Assembly (NCBI RefSeq): GCF_046244365.1
Contig: NZ_CP176395.1
Location: 1,178,001 to 1,242,000 of the forward strand
DNA length: 64,000 nt
Direction: 5' to 3'
Source of the DNA: Paenibacillus_V sp046244365
GTDB lineage: Bacteria; Bacillota; Bacilli; Paenibacillales; NBRC-103111
In this document: positions 7,142-15,768 of the stretch, piece by piece
Numbering within the stretch: the stretch's first letter is position 1
Layout: the number at the start of each line of letters is the position of its first letter
Notes under the pieces: generated by a model
Database searches by the model: none
What the model was told of the DNA's origin: nothing
Seen by the model: only the letters and a program-made list of their open reading frames with translations
Made by a program: the position numbers and the translations under genes

Positions 7142-8929
7142 CCTAGGCGGCTTTATGGGAGGCTCGTTAGCCCATTTGGTGATCAATCGTCTTGTGTTTT
7201 TGGCATATATTCGTTTACTCGCCAATTTGAATGAAATGCTTTCCTCCAGCATCGCATCCGGACTGCCCGTCAGATGAGGACCGCCGCCGGCCGATCCGGA
7301 TTGACTTTGAACAGGCTGTTTGACTGAGATGGTTGCCGGGGGCATGACGGGTATATCCCTTTTATGATACGGCAGGGGAGATTTTGGCTTGCTTGGCATT
7401 GCAGTCTTTGAGGCAACTGCCGTTTGAACGCCGCCGTTTTCGTCGGACTTTCTCGACAAATGAATATCATTGCTTGGATTGTCGGCTGTTTGTTGTTCAG
7501 TGAAGATAACCGATCCGTCTCTTGCAGCTTCAGAAGGGGACCTGCAATCGGTTACATACGGCCGGCTAAGGTCAGGGTTATCGGCAGATTCTTTAGGGCT
7601 GCTAAAACATCCTGTCTGCTGCCTATATCTTGGTTGGCCGTCTGCGTGTACTTCATTGGCGCTGCTCTTCTCATGATTGGCAGAAGCATAGTTTTGCACT
7701 TCATCCACTCGGGTATTTTCCTGATCAACAGGAGGTTTGTCTTGCACTACATTGGCATTGTTTCCTTCTTGTTCGGTATAAGGCTCCCGAACGCCGTCAG
7801 TTTCGGAAGACTCTTGGTCTACAGGAACATCGACTGGTTCTTCAACCGGTGGAACTGAGGGGCCGCCTTCATCCGTTTTAGAGCCAATCAGTTCATCGAT
7901 AGCATGTCCAACGCCATCGACCACGCCGCCGACAGTATGTCCTACGCCATCAACCACGCCGCCGACAGTATGTCCTACGCCATCGACCACGCCGCCGACA
8001 GTATGTCCAACGCCATCGACCACGCCGCCGACAGTATGTCCAACGCCATCGACCACGCCGCCGACAGTATGTCCTACGCCATCGACCACACCGCTGACAG
8101 TATGTCCTACGCCATCGACCACGCCGCCGACAGTATGTCCTACGCCATCGACCACGCCGCCGACAGTATGTCCTACGCCATCGACCACGCCGCCGACAGT
8201 ATGTCCTACGCCATCGACCACGCCGCCGACAGTATGTCCTACGCCATCGACCACGCCGCCGACAGTATGTTCTACGCCATCGACCACGCCGCCGACAGTA
8301 TGTCCTACGCCATCGAACACACCGCTGACAGTATGTCCTACGTCATCGACCACGCCGCCAGGAGTATGTCCAACGCCATCGACCACGCCGCCGACAGCAT
8401 GTCCAACGCCATCGACCACGCCGTTTACAATCCCGCCCGCAGCTATACCTGCACCGCCCAGCCCGTCTAGGAGTCCCGGCAGTAGCCGGTTCGAGGAGGA
8501 AACTGCGGATTTTGCGATAGGTGCCCCGGAATCAGCAACGCCGGAAGCGCCGTTATCAGATTCGACAAGACCTTGCTCCGCTGGAGGTCCCTGTTCCAAG
8601 GACAATACGGAGCTTAATCCGGAGGTTTGCTGGATGGCATCTATCGCAGGTTCTGCAATTGTCGCTACTTGATCAATCGTCTCAACAAGTCCGGGAGACG
8701 GCATTTCCTCCAAAGGAAGGGCTTTGACGACATTGGAGGTTGTCACTTCCAAAATGTCCGCTATGCCTTTAACCGCATTAAGCAGTCCGAGGCCCTTCGG
8801 CGTTTGTTCTGCGGAATCCTCTTTGCCTGTCTGAAAAGCTGATTCACGAGCCTCTGCCGTGCCGACCAAAAAAGAACATATGCAAGCGGCCAGCAAGAAG
8901 GTGCATAAGCATTTGATCCATACGCTCAT
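7115..8929 (-). CDS. Secreted low-complexity protein with sixteen 11-residue repeats
   Basis: 604 residues from an ATG at 8929 preceded by an ideal AAAGGAGGTGAT; the longer frame to 9010 has no site. A signal peptide (SVWIKCLCTFLLAACICSFLVGTAEA) is followed by a region with short hydrophobic helices, then sixteen repeats of the form VVDGVGHTVGG (about residues 165-345), then a Pro/Ser/Thr-rich, charged region and a basic tail (KRIYAKNTRRLITKWANEPP). No sortase motif or SLH domain is visible. The regular Gly/Val/His repeats suggest an elastic or fibrous, possibly metal-binding, surface or spore-coat protein. First gene of a probable unit with the Phr-like peptide and Spo0E. Confidence 0.75.
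   Translation of the reverse strand: MSVWIKCLCTFLLAACICSFLVGTAEARESAFQTGKEDSAEQTPKGLGLLNAVKGIADILEVTTSNVVKALPLEEMPSPGLVETIDQVATIAEPAIDAIQQTSGLSSVLSLEQGPPAEQGLVESDNGASGVADSGAPIAKSAVSSSNRLLPGLLDGLGGAGIAAGGIVNGVVDGVGHAVGGVVDGVGHTPGGVVDDVGHTVSGVFDGVGHTVGGVVDGVEHTVGGVVDGVGHTVGGVVDGVGHTVGGVVDGVGHTVGGVVDGVGHTVGGVVDGVGHTVSGVVDGVGHTVGGVVDGVGHTVGGVVDGVGHTVGGVVDGVGHTVGGVVDGVGHTVGGVVDGVGHAIDELIGSKTDEGGPSVPPVEEPVDVPVDQESSETDGVREPYTEQEGNNANVVQDKPPVDQENTRVDEVQNYASANHEKSSANEVHADGQPRYRQQTGCFSSPKESADNPDLSRPYVTDCRSPSEAARDGSVIFTEQQTADNPSNDIHLSRKSDENGGVQTAVASKTAMPSKPKSPLPYHKRDIPVMPPATISVKQPVQSQSGSAGGGPHLTGSPDAMLEESISFKLASKRIYAKNTRRLITKWANEPPIKPPRHILFSIMN
7904..8431. repeat. Tandem array of sixteen 33-base units
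   Basis: Sixteen near-identical 33-base units lie head to tail, each encoding 11 residues of the secreted repeat protein on the minus strand. Most units differ by one to three bases; the outermost units are the most diverged, the usual result of unequal exchange in the middle. Because 33 is a multiple of 3, the opposite strand is also open here for 188 codons; that frame is a by-product. Confidence 0.95.
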
Positions 8930-9349
8930 TAAGATCACCTCCTTTCGGTTTCCAAATATTTGAATACACTGGATATCGAATATTATAGAAAACTGTCGAA
9001 GAGTTGTCATCGGAATAAAGACGCAGCCGGGCTGGGCGAGTCAGATAAGAGAATTTTGGATATATCGCTTTCGAATACAAAAAAAAGTCGAAAATTATTA
9101 AGTTATCTCCCAGTTCATGGTCGATAGTCCCGAACTTGTCGATTATGGGACTATTTTTGGGGAGGACTAAGACCCAACTCCGGCCAACGGGACCACCTTG
9201 ATTTATTTAATTGGTTTAAACTTTATCCAATCAAACACAATTTATAATTTGAATAGCAATTTTAGTAATATCAGCTGCGACTTTTCAATCAGCAGGTGGA
9301 TCTGGGATGAAGTTCAGAACTACTGAAGATTACCTCGATCCATCATTGA
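8930..9349. other. Intergenic stretch with a stray terminator-like hairpin
   Basis: No intact gene. Before 9010 lies the promoter side of the repeat protein. ATAGTCCC (9124-9131) pairs with GGGACTAT (9147-9154) and is followed by TTTTT, a terminator-like hairpin without an intact gene before it. From about 9270 to 9353 one frame (reading GGSGMKFRTTEDYLDPSLIG) looks coding and ends in a TGA just where the next broken frame begins, suggesting a decayed gene. Confidence 0.45.
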
Positions 9350-9718
9350 TTGGTAAAGACTGAGACTAAAAGCTATACTTACCGAGATGGGGACGGAAAG
9401 ACTGCGCGAAATGTTGCGGATGAACTAGGCGTTACTTACGCTTTGAGCGAATATCCAAATACACAACTCATTAATAAGATAGCCAAAGATTTTGACATTT
9501 TCATTGGAGAAACAAAGAAAGAAATAACCACAATACTTAATGAATCAAATGGTGGGAACGGATATCATGATAGTGAAAAATAGTTGTTCTCAGATGAACA
9601 GGTCAATTTTATTAAGAAATCAATAGTAGCTATGGACGTTCACGATGAAAATGGTGTCTATCATTATGAAGGCATTACTTTCCGTAAAAACAAGAAACTG
9701 AAAATCGAAGGACAATAA
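9350..9718 (+). pseudogene. Broken hypothetical gene (frameshift at its start, in-frame TAG)
   Basis: A frame that begins after a TGA, with a TTG and no ribosome site, reads sensibly (TYRDGDGKTARNVADELGVT, IAKDFDIFIGETKKEITTIL) up to a TAG at 9581-9583. It continues in the same frame for 44 more sensible codons (FIKKSIVAMDVHDENGVYHY) to 9718. The frame before 9350 also looks coding in another register. I read this as one decayed gene, perhaps the tail of a larger surface or polymorphic-toxin protein, as small accessory genes follow it. No family is recognised with confidence. Confidence 0.5.
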
Positions 9719-9754
9719 AACGGGGATTTCAATTTGATGTAATGGGGGAACCTT

Positions 9755-9904
9755 ATGCCAAGCATATCTGAGAGCAGTCAGAAAAAACTAGAAGCATTCT
9801 TTCTGAGAAGGGCTAAAGAATGGGCAAATAGCCTTAATGATAAACATAGAGGCATGGATGTGTGGGAACTAATAGGTCGGTCGAAGGAAATTGATGGTTT
9901 ATAA
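9755..9904 (+). CDS. Small hypothetical protein (49 residues)
   Basis: ATG at 9755 lies 5 bases after GGGGGAA. The sequence (MPSISESSQKKLEAFFLRRA, KEWANSLNDKHRGMDVWELI) is mostly amphipathic helix. It ends 15 bases before the DUF2199 gene, whose ribosome site AAGGAGGAG starts at its stop codon, so the two are probably cotranscribed. I do not recognise it; a truncated immunity-type protein is one possibility. Confidence 0.45.
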   Translation: MPSISESSQKKLEAFFLRRAKEWANSLNDKHRGMDVWELIGRSKEIDGL

Positions 9905-9919
9905 GGAGGAGTAGAAACA

Positions 9920-10417
9920 ATGAAATGCCCTCATTGTAACAACGAATTAAGAGAAGTTCCTTTATGTTACGGAATTGAAGCGCCGTACTATTTTTACAAG
10001 GTGCCAGAAGAGAAAAGAACGGAGTTAATTAGAGATTTTTGCGTAATTGATGAACAGTTTTTTTATATTAGGGGACATATTGAAATACCGATAATTGATA
10101 GTAAAGAAAAATTTATATGGAGTGTTTGGGTTTCACTTAGTGAAGAAAATTTTTTTAAAGCCAATGAATTATTGAATGTACAAGGAAGAGAAAAGGAACA
10201 ACCATATTTTGGTTGGTTGTCGACGGAACTTTCAATATATCCAATAACTACACTGTCGTTGAAAACAAGGGTACATACACAAGAAGTTGGCGCTGTTCCG
10301 TTAATAGAACTAGAACAGACTGATCATCCACTTGCAGTTGAACAAAGAGAAGGAATTACAATGGAGAGAGTAACAGAGATTGCTCACTTAACAAATCACC
10401 ACATGAACGAAAAATAA
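9920..10417 (+). CDS. DUF2199 domain protein
   Basis: 165 residues with a very good AAGGAGGAG 9 bases before the ATG. The start MKCPHCNNEL gives a CxxC pair, then YGIEAPYYFY, and the family core RDFCVIDEQFFYIRGHIEIP and EKFIWSVWVSLSEENFFKAN is clear. DUF2199 has no known activity; members often sit among accessory and toxin-immunity genes, which fits the AT-rich, gene-fragment-rich surroundings. Codon use is more AT-rich than in the core genes of the window, suggesting transfer. Confidence 0.8.
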   Translation: MKCPHCNNELREVPLCYGIEAPYYFYKVPEEKRTELIRDFCVIDEQFFYIRGHIEIPIIDSKEKFIWSVWVSLSEENFFKANELLNVQGREKEQPYFGWLSTELSIYPITTLSLKTRVHTQEVGAVPLIELEQTDHPLAVEQREGITMERVTEIAHLTNHHMNEK

Positions 10418-10488
10418 AAAATGAAAACTGACTTTCATAGGAAAATGAAAGGGATGTAAATCAACCGATTATTTGGAGGAGTATATAA

Positions 10489-10920
10489 ATGAACATAAGA
10501 TTATATACAGAAAATGATGTAGATAAGATGGTAGAGATTTGGTTTGAAGGTTCTAAGCTAGCACATAATTTCATAAAGGAAGATTATTGGAAATCAAATC
10601 AGTCAGCAATGAAAGAGAAGTATTTTCCAATGTCTCAGTCGCATGTTCTTGAAGTGGATGGTATTATAGTGGGGTTTATTTCCATGATTGATGACTACCT
10701 AGCAGCTTTGTTTGTAGATCCTAATGAACAAGGTAAGGGATATGGAAAGATACTTCTGAATTATGTTAAAGACCAGAAAGCATGTATGAGCTTACAAGTA
10801 TATCATGAGAACGAAAGCGCGATCAGATTCTATCAAAAAAATGGTTTTATTATCTCAAGCGAGTCAATAGATGAAAATACATCTGCAAAAGAATATGTTA
10901 TGACATGGAAAAAAGAGTAG
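10489..10920 (+). CDS. GNAT family N-acetyltransferase
   Basis: A 143-residue single GNAT domain with GGAGG 10 bases before the ATG. It starts MNIRLYTENDVDKMVEIWFE and has the acetyl-CoA binding motif LFVDPNEQGKGYGKILLNYV at about residues 76-95, with YHENESAIRFYQKNGFII as the C-terminal part of the fold. It resembles the YjaB group of small acetyltransferases; the acceptor is unknown. AT-rich like DUF2199 upstream. Confidence 0.88.
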   Translation: MNIRLYTENDVDKMVEIWFEGSKLAHNFIKEDYWKSNQSAMKEKYFPMSQSHVLEVDGIIVGFISMIDDYLAALFVDPNEQGKGYGKILLNYVKDQKACMSLQVYHENESAIRFYQKNGFIISSESIDENTSAKEYVMTWKKE

Positions 10921-11009
10921 TAAGCAAATGAAAGGTCAATTTTATATGGAAAGAGGTGACAGGAAAAAGTGATTCGCCTTAAGAAGGCATCCATTGACCA
11001 AAAAAGAAG

Positions 11010-11050
11010 AATGGTTGAGCAGGCATTGCAAGCTGCTCAACCATTTTTTT
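11010..11050. terminator. Terminator between convergent genes
   Basis: AATGGTTGAGCAG and its exact complement CTGCTCAACCATT flank a 10-base loop; a T7 run follows on the plus strand and a T-rich stretch on the minus strand, so it can end both the GNAT gene and the convergent nuclease gene. Confidence 0.85.
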
Positions 11051-11112
11051 GTTAGACCCTCTAAAAATCGCTTTACATGCAATTGCTTCCCACTAGCGAA
11101 CGTGAACAGGGA

Positions 11113-13323
11113 TCACCTTTCGATTAATCTGATCGTGATTTTCCAAAAGGTATCATCTTGGTAAGTCTTTACTTGTACGTGATGATTCCGGCTTTTACTT
11201 ATTTCAATGATGGAAGAGCCGTTGTCACTAAAGCCGACGGATTCCTCCGTCGATTTTGCTTTCACGTAAACACGCACGCTGCCCATCCCCTCGAACTTCA
11301 CTTCATACATCCCTTTTCGAAAAAAAAGATCTTTAAATACTTGCTGGTTCATGCCTGTAAATTCGTATTCCTCCGGTATACTATCCACGCCCGAGCCGGC
11401 AATTTGAATATCCTCCAGATGGTCCTCCAAGGCGGACGCCGACTGTTCATAGGCATAGACCAAATCGTTCAACTCCCGAATACGCGCTTGGATCGTTTTG
11501 AGTTCTTTTTTCAATTCTGCCGAAATTTCTTTAGCCGAGTATGTCATGCCATCGCCTCCGTTTGCTGTTCGAAGCAGGGTTTTCTTGGTGACTGTCACAG
11601 CAGCCTGTACGTATTGTTTCAAGTCGGGGGCCGGTTGTGTCTGATCGTTCTCATGCTCGGTTAGCCTTGCGTCTTCCAGCTTATCAGGCTCATGCGTCTC
11701 CTCTGTTCGAAAGCGTTGCAGATGCTCACTCGCCATACTGCTAATTCGCTCAAGAGCCTGATGAACATCGGAGGACTGATAGTCGATCATTATTTGTTCA
11801 ATGGAGCTTGCGTAAAAATGATGCAGTTGACGAATATCCTCTTTATGCTTATCCGAGACAGATGGATTATTGAGAAAGTCAGCAGCCGTCCGGACGTGGA
11901 CCGTTCGATTAGGAATCGGCTTCAACTCTAAATAATGGAGATCTTCCAAAATCCAATATTCCAGCCTTTCGCAATATGGAAGGTACTTGGCAGTCGTATG
12001 GTTGTTGTATTCCGTAATCTCTTTACCTCGTTGCGGAGGATCCTCTCGAAAAATAAATTTATCACTCTTTTTACACTCGATCATGAGAGCAGCATGCGTT
12101 AGTTTCCCATTCTTGTATGTGACGTTTTCATTCACTACGATATCGGGAATAAATCCGTTGGGAAGCTCAGGATGAATCAGCACTTCACCGTACATATCCT
12201 GCGCAATATCGCGGCAGAGCGCCTCCCACCTGTTGCCGGTTTGAATATCCAAGTTGTCCGCAGGATCTTCGGACTCTTCAGGCAAACCGAATATTTGATA
12301 AATGTGAATTGCGAAATCGGGCAACTGCCGCTCATGCTCGTAATAATACCGGCAAATGTGTTCAAACAAGCGCAGCGCTTCAACGTCGCCTGCCACCAGC
12401 AGCGCTTTAAGAGCTTTAGTATTCGGTGAAAAATTAAAGTCCTGTACCGCAATGGATGTATACCAGGCAGGGTTTTCTTGAATCGAACTCCATAGAGACT
12501 CAGGGGGAGTTGATCCAATCTGCCGATTTATATAGTAAGCTGTCTGCGGGATCATCGCAATCATACCTAGTACGAGATCCCGAAAACGCGAATCCCCAGA
12601 GCAAATTTTATCCAGCACCACATTGTCCTGCAAGGATACGACATCATCCAGCGAAAACAACGGCTCCTTGTTTTCATGAATCCAGTCGAAGCTGAGCTCA
12701 CGGAACAGAAGCAGCCAGAACTGATAAAATTGCAGTTTGCGGACTATGCTATTCCGCAATGAAGCTGGAAGATCCGATATGACGTAAGCTTTGTCCTCAA
12801 ACTCGGAATGCATAGCGGATGCGAGTTCTTCATCGCTGAGAATCCGCCAATCGCCAAGTCCCATGCCTCTGCGGAAGTCTTCCAGAGCTGCCGGATGCTG
12901 CTCCCGCAAGGTTATCAGTAAAGTGGTTCGGAACCCGACAGCTTCAAGGTGCAGCTCTTGCAAATACTCGTACAGGTCAGCAAAACGGATATGGGCAGAT
13001 ATATATTTTCTTGTTGAACGGATGAGCCTAAGGCCAACATTGTCGACGCGATCCAGTTCATGCTCGTCCATTATCGGATTGTATTTGTCCCGGTATTCAC
13101 GGAGCCAGTTGAGCAGCAAACAGCTGGTTGCCGGACCGGATCGACACATGATTTGAATGATACTGCTGGTTTTATCCGAGTTATCCCCCATGAAGTGGGG
13201 AAAAAGCTCGTCGACCGGCATACTCCCGTTAGCCAGTAAGGCAATTACGCCGTCCACAGCCTTTTGTCTCGTACGCTTCCGCTCGACAGCTAGATCCTGC
13301 AGTAGTTCTTGATGGCTGTTCAT
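11113..13323 (-). CDS. Large protein with a PD-(D/E)XK-type nuclease core, unknown function
   Basis: 736 residues from an ATG at 13323 with GGAG 7 bases upstream; the frame to 13389 has no site. Residues 1-350 are almost all helical and may be HEAT-like. At about 366-418 comes a restriction-endonuclease-like core: RWEALCRDIAQDMYG (first helix with its Glu), FIPDIVV (Asp394) and LMIECKKS (Glu416-x-Lys418), matching PD-...-ExK. A linker and a coiled coil (about 595-640) follow, then a compact beta-rich C-terminal domain. It lies 60 bases after an AlkD-type gene on the same strand. Nuclease activity is inferred from motif spacing. I know no named family; a defence or DNA-quality role is plausible. 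Confidence 0.65.
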   Translation of the reverse strand: MNSHQELLQDLAVERKRTRQKAVDGVIALLANGSMPVDELFPHFMGDNSDKTSSIIQIMCRSGPATSCLLLNWLREYRDKYNPIMDEHELDRVDNVGLRLIRSTRKYISAHIRFADLYEYLQELHLEAVGFRTTLLITLREQHPAALEDFRRGMGLGDWRILSDEELASAMHSEFEDKAYVISDLPASLRNSIVRKLQFYQFWLLLFRELSFDWIHENKEPLFSLDDVVSLQDNVVLDKICSGDSRFRDLVLGMIAMIPQTAYYINRQIGSTPPESLWSSIQENPAWYTSIAVQDFNFSPNTKALKALLVAGDVEALRLFEHICRYYYEHERQLPDFAIHIYQIFGLPEESEDPADNLDIQTGNRWEALCRDIAQDMYGEVLIHPELPNGFIPDIVVNENVTYKNGKLTHAALMIECKKSDKFIFREDPPQRGKEITEYNNHTTAKYLPYCERLEYWILEDLHYLELKPIPNRTVHVRTAADFLNNPSVSDKHKEDIRQLHHFYASSIEQIMIDYQSSDVHQALERISSMASEHLQRFRTEETHEPDKLEDARLTEHENDQTQPAPDLKQYVQAAVTVTKKTLLRTANGGDGMTYSAKEISAELKKELKTIQARIRELNDLVYAYEQSASALEDHLEDIQIAGSGVDSIPEEYEFTGMNQQVFKDLFFRKGMYEVKFEGMGSVRVYVKAKSTEESVGFSDNGSSIIEISKSRNHHVQVKTYQDDTFWKITIRLIER

Positions 13324-13382
13324 GGTACGACTCCTTATCGAATCCCTGTATAGGAATAGCGTTACGGCTTTTGTTGCAACAA

Positions 13383-14090
13383 TTAACACCTTACATATTT
13401 TCGTTTGAAACCAAGTTGCCCTCTACCTATTGCTTTTTGAATATTTTCGGAAGCGAGCAGGAACTTGCTTTTTGTCTTGTCCCGTTGGACTTCTACTGGG
13501 CCTACTGCCTTTGCGGTCTCGACCGCCTTATCATGGAGCGGCAAATAGGATATCCCCACTGTGTAAATAAAATTATTCATTGCGTATTTCGTTCGTTCGG
13601 GGGAATCGTGTATCGTATTTTCTACAAGTTCAAGCATATTGGCAATTTTGCTTTCGGAAAATTCACTGTCCGGTCGATTACCCAAAAGCCAGCAGTAACA
13701 ACTCCAGCCCGCTGACATTCTCAGCTCTTCGCCGCTTGAGATCCATTTATCGGCTACTTTTTGTGCAATATCAGTTTCCGCCAAGGTTACTGCAACCACA
13801 TAATCGGACAGCATATAAAAATAAGCCGCATCGATCCAACGCTCAAAATCCGCTTCAGTCATCGCTTTTGGGTCTGCAATGATGCCGGCAAAGTACATGG
13901 CGTCGTAGTTCCCTGTGGCGTAAAGCTCCTCAGCCAAAGGCTGGTTTTTTTTAATTTTCTTGACGATGGGCTTCATCTCGCCTGTAGCCACGCCAAAAAG
14001 CGGTTCATGCGCACCATTGGATCCGTAAATTTTCTTGGTTCGTTCCTTACCGAGAGCTTCAAGCTCCTGCATAACCATTTCAAAATTCAT
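13383..14090 (-). CDS. DNA alkylation repair protein (AlkD-like, HEAT-like fold)
   Basis: 235 residues with AAAGGAAG before the ATG. The all-helical AlkD-type repeats are recognisable: MNFEMVMQELEALGKERTKK, GVATGEMKPIVKKIKKNQPL, DFERWIDAAYFYMLSDYVVA and SAGWSCYCWLLGNRPDSEFS. AlkD glycosylases remove alkylated purines such as 7-methylguanine, but this longer YhaZ-like subgroup is less studied, so I do not assign a substrate. The gene precedes the putative nuclease on the same strand by 60 bases and may share its transcript. Confidence 0.82.
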   Translation of the reverse strand: MNFEMVMQELEALGKERTKKIYGSNGAHEPLFGVATGEMKPIVKKIKKNQPLAEELYATGNYDAMYFAGIIADPKAMTEADFERWIDAAYFYMLSDYVVAVTLAETDIAQKVADKWISSGEELRMSAGWSCYCWLLGNRPDSEFSESKIANMLELVENTIHDSPERTKYAMNNFIYTVGISYLPLHDKAVETAKAVGPVEVQRDKTKSKFLLASENIQKAIGRGQLGFKRKYVRC

Positions 14091-14132
14091 TGTTTCACAC
14101 TTCCTTCTTTTTGGAGGTTTTGCCCTTAAGGT

Positions 14133-14396
14133 TTAAGCCCGGGAGGAACGAACGTTACTTAATAAAATGCGGAAACTTTTCAGCGCTATTCGAATTTCCT
14201 TGGCTAGACGCTCATATGCTTCAGTCAATTTTATAGATCGAACTCTCATTGCCTTTTGATCGCAAGGTTCGATAAACTCTTCTTACCTCCAACGAATTAC
14301 TTTTTCCCTGACGGAACGATCCGACAAACGAAGGAGTTCCCTCAGTTCGCTTGTCGTAATTGAATCCTGTTTAAAGGTTAGTTGAGCAAAAATCAT
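14133..14396 (-). pseudogene. Winged-helix gene fragment with an in-frame TAA
   Basis: From 14396 the frame reads IFAQLTFKQDSITTSELREL and LRLSDRSVREKVIRWR, then TAA (14283-14285), then continues in the same register EEFIEPCDQKAMRVRSIKLT and AYERLAKEIR to a TAA at 14133. Together this is an 87-codon winged helix of the type found at the C-terminus of larger regulators or Fic-like proteins. The missing N-terminus and the internal stop mark it as decayed. Confidence 0.5.
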
Positions 14397-14469
14397 CCTC
14401 TGCTGAGGGCCTCAAAATAATAATTGTGATGCAGTCCCAATTGAAGTCTGCGGTAGCCACGCGGGGATC

Positions 14470-14698
14470 TCAACTTCGGCGGCGCCGACGCCGAAGTTCT
14501 ACATTCATAATGCCGTTTATCTCAGCAGTACGCTTCGCGTACGCGATCGCCTCTGGCACGGTCAAGATACCATATACCTTGCGGGTATGCTGCGCAAGGA
14601 ACAACGAAATCATTCCGATGCTACAAAAGACATCGATCAATACTTCATTGCTGAGTCAACCTGACGTACACCAACGCTTTAATATTTCCAAGCAAACA
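14470..14698 (-). pseudogene. Remnant of a 23S rRNA uracil-C5 methyltransferase (RlmD/RumA type)
   Basis: The minus strand reads VLIDVFCSIGMISLFLAQHT, RKVYGILTVPEAIAYAKRTA and EINGIMNVEL, a degraded copy of the SAM-binding motif of RlmD (typically DAYCGxGTISLFLA...VYGIEVVPEAI). A TGA interrupts it upstream (between CTSG and LSNEV), and it ends in a run of arginine codons and TGA. The catalytic Cys region and both ends are missing. It is separate from the larger RlmD fragment at 16.9-17.5 kb and overlaps it in content, so it comes from another paralogue. Confidence 0.6.
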
Positions 14699-14756
14699 TA
14701 ATGATCTTGGATGCGAGGTTCTTACAAGTTAAAGTTACAGGTTTAGCAACCTCAAT

Positions 14757-15017
14757 TTATATTGGTCCTCCAATATGATAATACTCTGGATCAAGTATAA
14801 ACTCACTACCCGTATTATCGAGCCAATCATTACTAATTTGAACCATTTTACATATACACTCACTAAAAGTTTCCGAATTAGCTGGGTTTAACTTGAAATA
14901 TGAAATTAGAAAATCCTTTTCAACCTTTATCATTGTTCCAACATTTATTACATGACCTTGTTCTTCATCAATCTTTTTTAATAGGATATAAGAATCATCT
15001 CTATTAAATTTGTTCAT
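14757..15017 (-). CDS. AT-rich hypothetical protein, probably 5'-truncated
   Basis: An 86-codon frame (MNKFNRDDSYILLKKIDEEQ, FKLNPANSETFSECICKMVQ). The same frame is open upstream to 15113 and reads sensibly (WHTSFRREYPVYIKKLDPDR, AYIVVHAGK), but that part has no start codon. The ATG at 15017 has only AGGA 5 bases away. The gene may thus be a truncated remnant. No family recognised; base composition matches the surrounding accessory strip. Confidence 0.4.
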   Translation of the reverse strand: MNKFNRDDSYILLKKIDEEQGHVINVGTMIKVEKDFLISYFKLNPANSETFSECICKMVQISNDWLDNTGSEFILDPEYYHIGGPI

Positions 15018-15198
15018 TTTTCCTGCATGGACAACAATATATGCTCTGTCAGGGTCTAATTTCTTGATATATACCGGATATTCTCTTCTAAATGAAGTGT
15101 GCCATTGAAAACTTTAAGAACAACCCTGATACAATGTGCCCCCATCAAAACCATTCACGGATCTCAAATTACAATCTTTCAATGAAAGTTATTTATTT

Positions 15199-15768
15199 TC
15201 ACAATGTACTAAGCCGTAATTCATAAAAATACTGCACAATTGGATGCTTTATCTTCATCTTCTCGGACATGTTTAAAATTCGCTTTTTCCCAACTCGTCT
15301 GTCCACCAAAGCTAGAATATTCAATAAGATAACATTGCTCTCTATGCTTTCTTCTATAGAAATAGATAAAAACTTATTAGCTACAACGATAAAATTTGAT
15401 TTACTTAATGAAGCCTGTGCTGACAAAAGCTCTTTTGCATATACAGATATTTTTCTATTTCTTGCAATTACTATAAGACGATCTTCCGGAACTTTCCCCT
15501 TGGTATCTTTTCTGACCGCTTCAATTTCTTCATTGTTGATAGGAATTTGGATATCTAAATCATTCTTAATTTCCAGCTCCGTCTGATACCATTTGATTAA
15601 GCTAGTTTTATCACTCATATTGAATATGTTCTTTTTATCTACCGAAATATAACAAAGTCCCACTTCATTAGGTGAATAATAGTAACTGGTTGCACGATAT
15701 TCGACCCTTCCATCTAACGCAGGACAGAGAAAACTCTCCAGTTGTTGCTTCAACTTGCTCCAGGACAT
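15199..15768 (-). CDS. SF0329 family hypothetical protein
   Basis: 189 residues starting MSWSKLKQQLESFLCPALDG at 15768, after an AGGAGGA site. The sequence matches my memory of the conserved Bacillaceae proteins annotated 'SF0329 family' (EYRATSYYYSPNEVGLCYIS, TSLIKWYQTELEIKNDLDIQ, ILLNILALVDRRVGKKRIL). No biochemical role is known to me. It lacks a signal peptide and membrane segments. Its AT-rich coding suggests it arrived with the neighbouring accessory genes. Confidence 0.75.
   Translation of the reverse strand: MSWSKLKQQLESFLCPALDGRVEYRATSYYYSPNEVGLCYISVDKKNIFNMSDKTSLIKWYQTELEIKNDLDIQIPINNEEIEAVRKDTKGKVPEDRLIVIARNRKISVYAKELLSAQASLSKSNFIVVANKFLSISIEESIESNVILLNILALVDRRVGKKRILNMSEKMKIKHPIVQYFYELRLSTL

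Noticed and set aside
7904..8431. CRISPR-like array
   Set aside because: Units are contiguous 33-base repeats with no spacers, and lie inside a coding region.
7904..8470. 188-codon plus-strand frame of MSYAIDHAADS repeats
   Set aside because: It is the antisense of the 33-base repeat array; the unit length keeps several frames open. The minus-strand gene has a signal peptide and an ideal ribosome site, the plus frame has neither.
14426..14701. 91-codon plus-strand frame
   Set aside because: Antisense to the RlmD remnant, no ribosome site, arginine runs from a GC palindrome.
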